NCBI RefSeq assembly: GCF_033115175.1
Contig: NC_084850.1
Coordinates: forward strand, 15,035,218-15,099,217
DNA from: Lepus europaeus
Lineage: Eukaryota; Chordata; Mammalia; Lagomorpha; Leporidae
Length of the DNA: 64,000 nt
Direction: 5' to 3'
Both the position numbers and the translations under genes were made by a program. This document shows positions 35,426-44,917 of this stretch, one piece after another. The notes under the pieces were generated by a model. It did not search any database. It was given only the letters and a program-made list of their open reading frames with translations, and was not told the DNA's origin. Position 1 is the first letter of the stretch; every line of letters begins with the position of its first letter.

Positions 35426-37223
35426 AAGGGGTGGAGAAAGTGTTCAGGGCACCATCTTTTAGTCCAAAGCTAAAAGACTTATTACTTGTTGTAACTTATT
35501 TGCGAACAAGCTTGGCTTTAGAGTCAACTTCCCCATCATAAACATCAGACCATAAGGTAATTGGTGAACATTGATCTGTAAGGCAAGGGCAGGGTTTGGT
35601 GCATCCAATCCAGTTGGCAGAGCATCAGGTGAAAGCATCCTGAATCCGACATTTTATTTCAACCAGTTACTCAAATGCATTCACTATATCCCTGCTGTAT
35701 GCCAGATCACCCACAATTTAGTTATACTTCCCACCACTAGAGTCTGCCACCCAGATCTAGTTGAGTAACTAGAATTAAAACAGAACTCTGCATCCAAACT
35801 TGTAAAGGAGATCACTAGGCAACCCAATACAGTGTCAAGTCATTCTGCACTGACTCGAAGATGTCATGTAACTAACCCAGGAAGACTGTACATATAAGCA
35901 TTAGCAAGTAAGTCAGCCTACAAAGGCATCTATACCTGGAGCCACCCACAATGGTACAGACTTGACGATTCCTAGAAAGGTGAGTGGAGTAAGCTGTAAC
36001 ATTGACATTTCACTTTGCCCATTCTTTATTTGATAAAGTAAGTCTATATACTTTATATATACTATACATATACTTTAGTAGGTATACTTTCACATGCTAT
36101 ATAGACTATACATGCGTCTAATTCTCAAAAGGGAATATTTTATAGCAATTTCAAGTGTCAGTCACTACACAGCAGTAAGTACTCTATATAAGTGCTGTAA
36201 AATAAAATACAGGCAAATAAAATAGTAAGTACTCTATATAAGTGCTGTAAAATAAAATACAGGCAAATAAAATAGTAAGTACTCTATATAAGTGCTGTAA
36301 AATAAAATACAGGACAAAGTTTAGGTTGGTCTCACTCTTCTGGAGGCAGATTTAACATAAAACCCTCATGTGTATTAATGATGGTTTGCTGCAATGAAGC
36401 ATGTAACAGAAAACAAAGAGCTGGAGATGGATATTTTTTTTGGGGGGGGGATTGGTATAATAAAGGCTTAAAACCCAACATAGCAGAAATTACAGCCAGT
36501 TTCATTATAAGAAATATACCTCTAAGTTCCAGAGTCATTTTCTACAGACTTGATGACAGGCATTCTATGCTTACTTCAATACTAAGACTATTTGTACTAG
36601 ATTTCCCAGTCCCTTCCTCTTGCCTCTCCTCTGCAACTGATAAGAGTGCATCCAACTAGTTATTATCAGATATATAGTGAGTTATTTGACTTACAACAAA
36701 GAGTTGGCTTTTTTCCTATTAGTGAACATGTGAAATACATCTTTCATATTGTTCATGCTCTCCTTACTGATTCTTAATATTTTCTGAAAAGCAAGGGGAA
36801 ACACCTAGGTAAAAATTAAGGAAATGCTATTCCCTGGGGAAATGCTCTAGATGCATATGTTTTGGAGTAGAATAAATGCTGAAAGTTGCAAGGTATCAGC
36901 AAAAGTTTATTTGCAATCATTGCCTGCTTCTTCCCATGCAGATATATTCTCTGTTTAAAATATATAAAGCTGAGCTAGGACTTCTCACGCTGTTTGCAGT
37001 AAAATGTGGCTTACTATGTCTCTCTGAGGAACCACTGACAAATAAGCTCTTGTTATCCAACTTTTGCTCTGCTGAGGGTAATGATTTAGTGGTTCAGAAG
37101 GTTAATTCCTAGAGATAGTGTTGTCTTTGGCTTAAACAGATGTTGGTAGTGCTTTAATGTGGTTATCAAACTAAGTTGCCCTTCATTCATTCTTTGCTCT
37201 TGGGAGCACAGTGCATTGTTTTA
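35426..37223. other. Single-copy sequence, no gene seen
   Basis: AT-rich. Contains a 50-bp minisatellite (36174-36313). No coding region or RNA gene recognised. Confidence 0.5.
36174..36313. repeat. 50-bp minisatellite, about 2.8 units
   Basis: The word actctatata recurs at 36181, 36231 and 36281, a period of exactly 50. The first two units are identical through the whole period as read. The last unit ends at aataaaatacagg. Confidence 0.95.
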
Positions 37224-37394
37224 CTTTTTTAAACTTATTTTTTAAACTTTTATTTAATAAATATAAATTTCCAAAGTACAACATTTGGATTATAGTGGCT
37301 TTTTCCCCCCATAACCTCCCTCCCATCCACAGCCATCCCATCTCCCACTCCCTCTCTCATCCTATTCATATCAAGATTCATTTTCAATTATCTT
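37224..37394 (-). mobile_element. L1 3' terminal fragment (outermost of three stacked tails)
   Basis: Minus-oriented L1 tail (aacttttatttaataaat ... aagattcattttcaattatc). More diverged than the next two, so probably the oldest. Truncated after about 150 bp. Confidence 0.8.
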
Positions 37395-37541
37395 CTTTTT
37401 TAAACTTTTATTTAATGAATATAAATTTCCAAAGTACAGCTTATGGAATACAATGGCTTCCCCCCCAAATACTTCCCTCCCACCCACAACCCTCCCCTTT
37501 CCCGCTCCCTCTCCCCTTCCATTCACATCAAGATTCATTTT
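37395..37541 (-). mobile_element. L1 3'UTR (left part) that hosts the family H insertion
   Basis: Minus L1 tail whose sequence resumes at 44113-44323 on the other side of the 6.57-kb H element. The last 13 bases (37529-37541, caagattcatttt) are one TSD copy. Joined in mind, the two parts give a normal uninterrupted L1 3'UTR. Confidence 0.92.
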
Positions 37542-37904
37542 GTTTTTTTTTAACTTTTATTTAATGAATATAAATTTCCAATGCACAGCTTATGGATTAC
37601 AATGGCTACCCCTTCCCATAACATCCCTCCCACACGCAACCTTCCCCTCTCCCGCTCCCTCTCCCCTTCCATTCACATCAAGATTCATTTTCAATTCTCT
37701 TTATATACAGAAGATCAATTTAGTATATATTAAGTAAAGATTTCAACAGTTTGAACCCACACAGAAACACAAAATACAAAGTACTGTTTGAGAACTAATT
37801 ATAGCATTAAATCACAATGTACAGCACATTAAGGACAGAGATCCCACATGAGGAGCAAGTGCACAGTGAATCCTATTGTTGACCCAACAAATTGACACTC
37901 TAGT

Positions 37905-38096
37905 TTATGGCGCCAGTAACCACCCTAGGCTCCCGTCCTGAGTTGCCAAGGCTATGGAAGCCTTCCAAGTTTGCCGACTCTGATCATATTTAGACAAGGT
38001 CATAAAAGACAGGGTGAGGATAGTAACCAATGATCCTAAGAGTGGCATTAACCAGGTCTGAACAATTATACAGCATAAAGTGGGGAAGAGGACCAT
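37905..38096 (-). pseudogene. Possible hydrophobic (envelope-TM-like) remnant
   Basis: A 63-codon frame includes a hydrophobic run near its start (WLMPLLGSLVTILTLSF) preceding the L1 3'UTR. Position after an NC/PR remnant and a central hydrophobic stretch would fit the end of a retroviral env after large deletion, but there is no second motif to support this. The 3' half of the frame is L1 3'UTR. Treat as a weak suggestion. Confidence 0.25.
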
Positions 38097-38234
38097 CAGT
38101 ACACACAGGTTGGGAGTAGAGCCATTGGTGGTAGAGTAGAGGTTATGATTACGAAGGAATGAGGCCCAAGTGCGCTAGACAGGTTCTAGAACAAAGGACA
38201 GAGTCATTATTAGAGGGGCTAAGAAAGGTGCTGT

Positions 38235-38417
38235 CTAAGCTACAATTAAGTTTTCTGATTGAGAGGCAAATAGAACCTGATAGAAGGGGCTTGATAATAA
38301 TCTGGTGGGCTTTAGGCCTTGTAAGTTAAGAGGCCCAGACCTATCTATCTCTTCACATGGGGTACATCCTAAGGGAGGTGTGAACCTCCTAGGGGAAGGC
38401 ACCCTGTTGACTCTCAT
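38235..38417 (-). other. 60-codon ORF of unknown meaning in family H copy 3
   Basis: Counterpart of the ORF at 704-886, with identical length. No domain recognised. Confidence 0.3.
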
Positions 38418-38887
38418 TACTTAGAGGCCTGGGAGGAGAGCTGGCCAGGTAAAGGCAGGTGGCATCTCTAACAAGAAATTTACAGTTCTGCCTGCAATGT
38501 TGCTGACCCTGCTTGGCTGTCCCCTCAGCTGCAGTGGTCACTTTGGAAGTTGGGCTGAGTGAAGGGCTTTTCAGCTTAGAGCCAATAAGATCTGTGGCTC
38601 TGACCTGGGCGTCCTTCGACTCCAGGGCAGGTCCATTTCCAGTGATCCAACTCTTGGCAGAGCTGCCAGGGCTCTTCACAAGCTGACTTCTGCTGAAGCC
38701 CAGGCTTACCACATTGAAAGCCACTGCAGTGGACTGGCCTGTTGGGTCTCCTTGAGGGCAGATCACTGTACAGATCAGCCATTAATAGGCCTGCCACCAA
38801 TTGCTTCTGATGCCTAGCTTTCTTTTCCTCCTGGTTTGTGTTAAAGCAGACCAGAGGATGTAAGTCAAGGGAGTGCCCGTGTCCCAT
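38389..38887 (-). pseudogene. Degraded retrovirus-like nucleocapsid/protease remnant, copy 3
   Basis: The clearest of the four copies. The NC-like frame (38887-38576) carries CQELDHWKWTC after a first degenerate knuckle. The second frame (38766-38389, +1 relative) reads FLVRDATCLYLASSPPRP where a gammaretrovirus-like protease would carry its catalytic Asp-Thr-Gly-Ala segment. The Asp and Gly context is destroyed, so it cannot be an active protease. The two frames overlap out of register, implying at least one ancestral frameshift. Confidence 0.6.
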
Positions 38888-39043
38888 CTCTAATCTTCGG
38901 TGGCCTGAACTACAAGTCTATAGTCACAGGCATGTTCTGTAGTAGTTTTACTAAGGTAGACAATGCCCATGAGGAAAATTATATTCTCACTTTAAACTTT
39001 CTTTCCCTTTGGTCTGAAAGGGAGATTTTTTCTACTTACTGTT

Positions 39044-39064
39044 TACTTCACTGATGGTGAAGTA
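39044..39064 (-). other. Small perfect hairpin in family H body (copy 3)
   Basis: An 8-bp stem with a 5-nt loop (catca in element sense). In this copy the fifth stem pair is A:T, whereas copies 1 and 4 have G:C at the same pair. A second hairpin (stem ccctt/aaggg class, loop cagacc) lies about 25 nt further 3' in the element. Confidence 0.6.
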
Positions 39065-40321
39065 AATCTAGCTATGAGATTATAAGTTAAGCTCTTATTT
39101 TGTCTATGCTATTACAGAAAAATGTTAGCCATCTCTTTTATAAGGTCTAAAGATTAAATTGTGCATCCTGCAGATTCCTTCATAATAGAATTAGTTTCCT
39201 ACCTTGAAGAGAATAGAGAAATGAAAGAACAAGTTGGGCTTAGAATAGAGAAATGAGGGAGCAAGTCCTAGATCGCTTGCTGACAATAGCAATATTACAT
39301 GGATAGTTAGAAAATAGCTTCAACCATTAGATAACAACTTAAGAAAACACTTACCAGAAGGTCCAATGCCTTCTATAAATTTTAAGAATCATGTATTTGA
39401 AAACACCTCTTAAATATCTAACATGGTGTAGTTTGTTTAACCAGTAAACTTAAGCACAACCATCTAAAATGTTTTTAGTTTCTTTCTACCAACAAGTATA
39501 AAACATATGATACAGTGATTCAGGTCACATGAATTAAAATGTATCTTTGATTAAATTTAGCAGCTTAAATTTATGGACAATCTTATCTATAAGCCATTTA
39601 AAATAAAACTCTTAATAAAATTTCCCCATGTGGACATACAATATGTACACATATATAACATAACATAATAGACCAATATAGCAATTTTAATAATAGCTTT
39701 TAAAGTCTTTAACTCTTTTTGTAGATTGCCAATTGATTTGAATTGCTTTTTGTTTTTAGTAACCTCAGTTAACCATACTTTCTCTCAGTTGGTACTGTTA
39801 ATACATTATTGGCTTTATCTGTTTACAGAGCCATCCCAAAGTACTGAATACAATAAAAGTGGCTGGAAAAAGTCCATAGGAACCTATAGGAGGACAGCTA
39901 AACACAGAACCAACAACACTTTAATTTTATGAGCAGCACATCATATATAACTATGGATGACAAAAGACTTTAAGTCACATGTTTAAAATTATAAATTCAT
40001 CAACCAACAAGAGGCACTTGCTTACTTCACAGTATTTTTGAAAGCACCTGTAGGATTTTACAAGTATTTAACCCTTTAGGCCTCTGGGGCTTTCTCATTA
40101 AGATAACTATCATGTCTTGTAACACAAGATCATTAGACTTTTAAATTCTCAAACATTTGTATTAATAGCATTTTCCATTATAGAAACTTAAAATTTAGTA
40201 CCACATCACATCTTGACAGTCCTTCTAATATAATCCAAATAGCCTGATGAGTTGGTGTCTCTATAAGATGAGAGACCTAGGTCCTTCGATTTTTTCAGTT
40301 GGGCCCAAACAGGAAAAACCA

Positions 40322-41721
40322 TGGGCATTATAAGAAACAATGACCTGATCAGCTCTTGTCCTGACTCGATGTACAATATAATACTTTATCCTTTTTAGTA
40401 TTTGTTGTTGTTGTTCTAGTACTAGTGGTTGAACTCTTTAATTAACACACATTTATTTTAGGTGTTTAAATTTTAACTGAAAAGTGACTCCTCTTAATTA
40501 TAAGAGTGGGAAAAAGAGAAGGAGGAGATGTACAATTTGGGACATGCTCAATCGAACTTGCCCCAAATGGTGGAGTTAGAAATGTGCCAGGGGATTCCAA
40601 TACAATCCCATCAATGTGGCATGTACCAATGCCATCTCACTAGTCCAAGTGATCAATCTCAGTTCACAATTGATGACTCTGATAGTTCTAAGAGTCAAAG
40701 GGATCACAGAAACAAGACTAGTGTCTGCTAATACTAACTGATAGAATCAAAAAGGGAGAGAACGATCCAACATGGGAAGTGGGAGACACAGCAGACTCAT
40801 AGAATGGCAGATGTCCTAAATATCACTCTGGCCTCAGAATCAGCCCTTAAGGCATTCAGACCTGGCTGAAGAGCCCATGAGAGTATTTTAGGCATGGAAA
40901 GCCAAGACACCCTGGAAAAAAAAAAGACCTAAATGAAAGATCTCTGAGTGAGATCCCAGTGGAAAGAGCGGGGACATCAAAGAAGGAGGTTCCCTTCTCT
41001 GAAGGGAGGAGAGAACTCCCACTTTGACTATGACCCTGTTGGAATAAGATCAAAGTCGGCGAACCCTAAAGGCTTCCATAGCCTTGGCAACTCATGACTA
41101 GAGCCTAGGGAGATTACTGACGCCATAAACAAAAGTGTCAAATTGTTAAATCAACAACAGGAGTCACTGTGTACTTACATCTCACGTGGGATCTGTCCTT
41201 AATGTGTTGTCCAATGTGAAGTAATGCTATAACTAGTACTGAAACAGTATTTTTACACCTTGTGTTTCTGTGTGGGTGCAAACTGATGAAATCTTTACTT
41301 AGTATATACTGAATCGATATCATGTACATAAAGATAATTGTAAATGAAAAAAAAACTTGGTGTTAAATTGGAAATTGCATAGAAAATTAATCAATTCTTA
41401 AAAAACTATCATGTAGGATCTCTGTCCTTAATGTGCTGTACATTGTGATTTAATGCTATAACTAGTACTCCAACATTTTTTTTTTTTTTCGCTTGGTGTT
41501 GCTATGTGCAGGCAAACTGTTGAAATCTTTACTTAATATATACTAAACTGATTTTCTGTATATAAAGAGAATTGAAAATGAATCTTGATGTGAATGGAAG
41601 GGGAGAGGGAGTGGAAAAGCGGAGGGTTGTGGTTGGGAGGGAAGTATTGGTGGGGGGAAGCCATTGTAATCCATAAGCTTTACTTTGGAAATTTATATTC
41701 ATGAAATAAAAGTTAAAAAAA
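40322..41721 (+). mobile_element. L1 3'UTR insertion (dimeric type) inside family H copy 3
   Basis: 1.4-kb 5'-truncated L1 consisting of 3'UTR. It holds the upstream module ending atgaaaaaaaaacttggtg (about 41350), then a second related module (about 41410-41721) with the G-rich tract and A-tail. TSD gaaaaacca at 40313-40321 and 41722-41730. The empty site is visible in family H copy 4, where gaaaaacca occurs once, at 55497-55505, with the same flanks. Confidence 0.95.
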
Positions 41722-42109
41722 GAAAAACCAAAGACCAAGATTTACTGGAAATTTTAGAGTCCAGATTGTTTGAAACTTTGATTTTTGAATGCCTGTCAAG
41801 AATGCCAAGAAGGCTCAAAATCCAAAATATCTGGTTGAAATAAGATTCCTTAAAATCATGACATAACATAGACCAAATTTGATCATTGTTACAAGGTGAT
41901 TATTCAAATCTTTGAAAATAAGGACATATTTAAATAACCCATAGCTCTTAATAAAAATTCAGCTGTTTTTGAACAATTAGAATTTAACAGACATCAAGAG
42001 AACATAATAGATTACTTTAACACATTGCTTTAACAGAGCATCAGAGTTTAATTCTATGTCAAAGAGAAATTGAGCTTCCTGTGATCTTTTGCTGTGAGGT
42101 TTCCTTCCT

Positions 42110-43009
42110 TTACCTTCTTTCATATTGATGACCATGTTTCTGTGTTTCTGTGTGTAACACATCTTTAAGCATCTTTTGCAGGGCAGGACGAGTGGCAACA
42201 AATTCTTTCAATTTCTGTTTGCTGTGAAAGGTCTTTATTTCACCTTCATTCACAAATGAGAGCTTTACAGGATATAATATTCTGGGATGGCAGTTTTTCT
42301 CTCTTAGTACTTGGGCTATGTCTTGCCATTCTCTTCTAGCTTGTAGGGTTTCTGATGAGAAGTCTGCTGTGAGTCTAATTTGAGATCTTCTGAGAGTAAT
42401 CTGACATTTCTCTCTTGCACATTTTAGAATCTTTTCTTTATGTTTCACTGTGGTGAGTTTGATTACAACGTGTCGTGGTGAGAATCTCTTTTGGTCATGT
42501 TTATTAGGGGTTCTATGAGCTTCCTGTACTAGGTTGTCTCTGTCCTTCTTCAAACTTGGGAAGTTCTCTGCAAGTATCTCACTGAAAATGCCTTCTAATC
42601 CTTTCTCCCTCTCCATGCCTTCAGGAACTCCTAGAACCCGAATGTTGGGTTTTTTAATAGTATCTTGTAGATTCCTGACAATATTTTTTAGATTTCTAAT
42701 TTCTTCTTCTTTTCTTTGGTTTGACTTTATACTTTCCTGTGCTCTGTCTTCTAAGTCAGATATTCTCTCTTCTGCTTCACCCATTCTGTTTTTAAGGCTC
42801 TCTAATATGTTTGTCATTTGGTCTATTGAATTTTTCATTTCATTATGATTTCTCGTCACTATCACAGTTTCTTGTTCTACTAGTTGTTTCATTTCATTTT
42901 GATTCCTCCTTAATATTTCATTTTCGTGTGAGAGATTTTCTATCTTGTCCATTAAGGATTTCTGTAGTTCAAGAATTTGTTTTTGAGAACTTCTTAATGT
43001 TCTTATCAA
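42110..43009 (-). CDS. L1-ORF1: L1 ORF1 protein (main frame), in family H copy 3
   Basis: The RNA-binding chaperone ORF1p of LINE-1, which coats L1 RNA as trimers in the cytoplasm. The uninterrupted frame is 299 codons from a TTG. Residues about 5-118 form a Glu/Lys/Asn-rich coiled coil, 119-200 the RRM-like domain (starts KKPNIRVLGVPEG), and 208-288 the C-terminal domain (SSETLQARREW, KLSFVNEGEIKTF, TRPALQKMLKDVL). Typical mammalian ORF1p is about 340 aa. The missing N-terminus lies in the preceding frame (43095-43009 from an internal ATG), which ends at A_AAA_AAT TGA. The TTG may not be the true start. About nine of ten residues match the copy at 47065-47964. After its stop the L1 sequence continues only to about 42073. 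Confidence 0.85.
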   Translation of the reverse strand: MIRTLRSSQKQILELQKSLMDKIENLSHENEILRRNQNEMKQLVEQETVIVTRNHNEMKNSIDQMTNILESLKNRMGEAEERISDLEDRAQESIKSNQRKEEEIRNLKNIVRNLQDTIKKPNIRVLGVPEGMEREKGLEGIFSEILAENFPSLKKDRDNLVQEAHRTPNKHDQKRFSPRHVVIKLTTVKHKEKILKCAREKCQITLRRSQIRLTADFSSETLQARREWQDIAQVLREKNCHPRILYPVKLSFVNEGEIKTFHSKQKLKEFVATRPALQKMLKDVLHTETQKHGHQYERR

Positions 43010-44112
43010 TTTTTTGAGATCCGCTCTTGCATTTCTTCTATCTCATCATCTTCATAATCTTGAATTGGGGTGTCTTTTTCATTTGGGAGCGTCATAATGT
43101 CTTCCTTGTTCTTGTTTCCTTGGTTTTTTCGTTTGTTGTTTGACCTACTGGAGATATTCTTTGGTTTCTTCACTGTGGTGTTTTTTCTTGTTACACTATG
43201 ACTCTAGAATAAGGGGACTGTCTGCTTTTGATGGAGCCTTAGAGACTTGAGATGGGTGTGGCCTGAGATCTCTGTTTGGTTCCTCATGGTTAAGGGTGTG
43301 TCAAAGGTGACACTCCCAGTTTAGGCGCGGTAAATCTCTCTAATTGGAGGTGGTTAGCAGGCGAATGATATACCCACAGGAGCCAGAGATCAGAAGCTCT
43401 TTCCCAAGGACCACACAGGGAATCTGTGCTGCCCTCAGTGTGGGCTCCAATTCTCCTGCAGACTCCCACTGGGTTGCCAAGGTTACCGGATTGTAGCGTC
43501 TCTGGAGAGTACTCACGTGAATTCCATGAGTTCTCTCCCCCACCGTCTCTTTATTCACAGTCTCAGTTCATTAGCACCACACATTCACTAGGTCCTAATC
43601 TCCTGTTATTTCACGCCCCCAGAGTCAGGTTTTTCTGGTAGGCTGAGGGTGGGTGCACACCTGAGTTCCCTCTGCTTATGACATATGTCCAAAATGGCGC
43701 CTGCTCTTTGTCTCTCTCGCGTTTGAGAGGTGAGTGGAGAGAAACTCATGTCCATATCCGTCACTTTTTTTTTTCTCTCTCTTCTAGTTAGCCTGATGAG
43801 TTTTCCCCACGGAATTTCAAGCCTTGTTCCCTCTAGTCTCCTCTTTCCACTTTCCCGCTGGTGTCTCGGGCTATTGAGGTTTGGCTCACTTCACGTTCCA
43901 GCGCTGGTGTGTTGAGTCTGCTGCTGGTGTCCCGAACTTGGGCTCCCACGCTCTCCACGCAGGTCCACTGTGAATCACTAGTTCCGGAAGAGTTTCCTCT
44001 GCTGTTTCTTCCCCTACTCTTCCTTGAACCTGCAGTATCTCCACTTTTATTAAACTGTCTCTCCCCGGACTATCAGTGTGCTCCCTTCGTATTCTGCTAT
44101 CTTGCCCGACTC
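43010..44112 (-). promoter_or_regulatory. L1 5'UTR (internal promoter region) of family H copy 3
   Basis: About 1.1 kb, GC-richer than its surroundings, with an element start (gagtcgggcaagatagcag in sense) recognisably related to the start of the L1 at 46158. It ends at the ORF1 region and includes a short N-terminal ORF1 frame. The ATG used in the other copy is lost here (the corresponding bases read agg). Promoter function is inferred from L1 biology only. Confidence 0.75.
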
Positions 44113-44323
44113 CAAGATTCATTTTCAATTCTCTTTATATACAGAAGATCAATTTAGTATATATTAAGTAAAGATTTCAACAGTTTGCACCTACACAGAA
44201 ACACAAAATACAAAGTACTGTTTGAGAACTAATTATACCGTCAATTCACATAGTACAACACATTAAGGACAGAGATCCTACATGAGGAGTAAGTGCACAG
44301 TGACTCCTGTTGTTGATTTAACA
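44113..44323 (-). mobile_element. L1 3'UTR (right part) that hosts the family H insertion
   Basis: Continuation of 37395-37541 beyond the inserted H element. The first 13 bases are the second TSD copy. Truncated at about 44323, where a CSINE follows. Confidence 0.92.
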
Positions 44324-44336
44324 TAAATTTATTTTT

Positions 44337-44659
44337 TAAAAGTTATTTTATTTATTTGAAAGACAGAGTTACAGAGAGAGGTAGATACAGAGAGAGAGAT
44401 CTTCCATCCGCTGGTTCACCCCCCAGATGGCTGCAACTGCCAGAGCTCCACCAATCTGAAACTAGGAGCCAGGAGCCTCTTCCAGGTCTCCCACGTGGGT
44501 GAAGGGACCCATGGACTTGGGCCATCGTCCACTGCCTTCCCAGGTCATAGCAGAGAGCTGGATTGGAAGAGGAGCAGCCAGGACTAAAACCGGTGCCCAT
44601 ATGGGATGCCAGTGCCTCAAGGCGGGGCTTTAACCTGCTGCACCACAGCGCCGGCCCCT
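44337..44659 (-). repeat. CSINE (minus) with 13-bp TSD
   Basis: Full reverse CSINE ending at its sense head ggggccggcgctgtgg. TSD taaatttattttt at 44324-44336 and 44660-44672. Confidence 0.95.
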
Positions 44660-44674
44660 TAAATTTATTTTTAC

Positions 44675-44917
44675 AGCTTTATTTTTTATTTGAATTGCAG
44701 AGTTATAGAGAGGCAGAAGCGAAGAGAGAGAGAGAACAAGTCTCCCACACAGGTCCAGGGGCTCAAGGACTTGGGCCATCTTCCACTGCTTTTTCAGGCC
44801 ATAGCAGAGAGATGGATCAGAAGTGGAGCAGCCAAGACTCGAACCACTGCCTATAATGATGCCAGCACTGCAGTCAGCCCCCTCAGCTGCTATGCCACAG
44901 TGCCCCACCCCCCACCA
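44675..44917 (-). repeat. CSINE (minus), internally deleted
   Basis: Tail and head are present, but the central body between the (GA)n and the tctcccacacaggt segment is missing about 90 bp. Confidence 0.85.

Larger units (their letters stand above)
37542..44112 (-). mobile_element. Complete chimeric half-L1/ERV-like retroelement (family H), copy 3, 13-bp TSD
   Basis: Read on the minus strand: L1 5'UTR (44112-43010), uninterrupted L1 ORF1 (43009-42110), the first bases after ORF1 shared with L1 to about 42073, then about 2.7 kb of non-L1 sequence with an ERV-like NC/PR remnant, L1 3'UTR (about 38005-37560) and an A-tail. L1 ORF2 is wholly absent. A perfect TSD, caagattcatttt, flanks it (37529-37541 and 44113-44125). 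A later plus-strand L1 3'UTR insertion (40322-41721) sits inside, so the original length was about 5.16 kb. The TSD shows that the composite integrated as one retrotransposition product. The body is shared by copies at 1-1569, 1570-2988 and 52735-55710. Confidence 0.9.

Noticed and set aside
37224..37720. Tandem trimer first read as a satellite
   Set aside because: The three units are separate L1 3' ends with A-tails. The junction between the second and third is a TSD of the H insertion.
39726..39932. Plus-strand 68-codon ORF, also found at 54909-55115
   Set aside because: Its recurrence is explained by homology of the two H copies, and it is antisense to the element. No domain.
43886..44157. 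Overlapping ORFs on both strands around 43861-44157
   Set aside because: Located in the GC-richer L1 5'UTR and running into adjacent 3'UTR. No recognisable protein.
44113..44323. L1 3'UTR directly upstream of the H 5' end, first read as a tail-to-head L1 concatemer
   Set aside because: It is the continuation of the host L1 at 37395-37541, separated by the H insertion, as the shared TSD shows.
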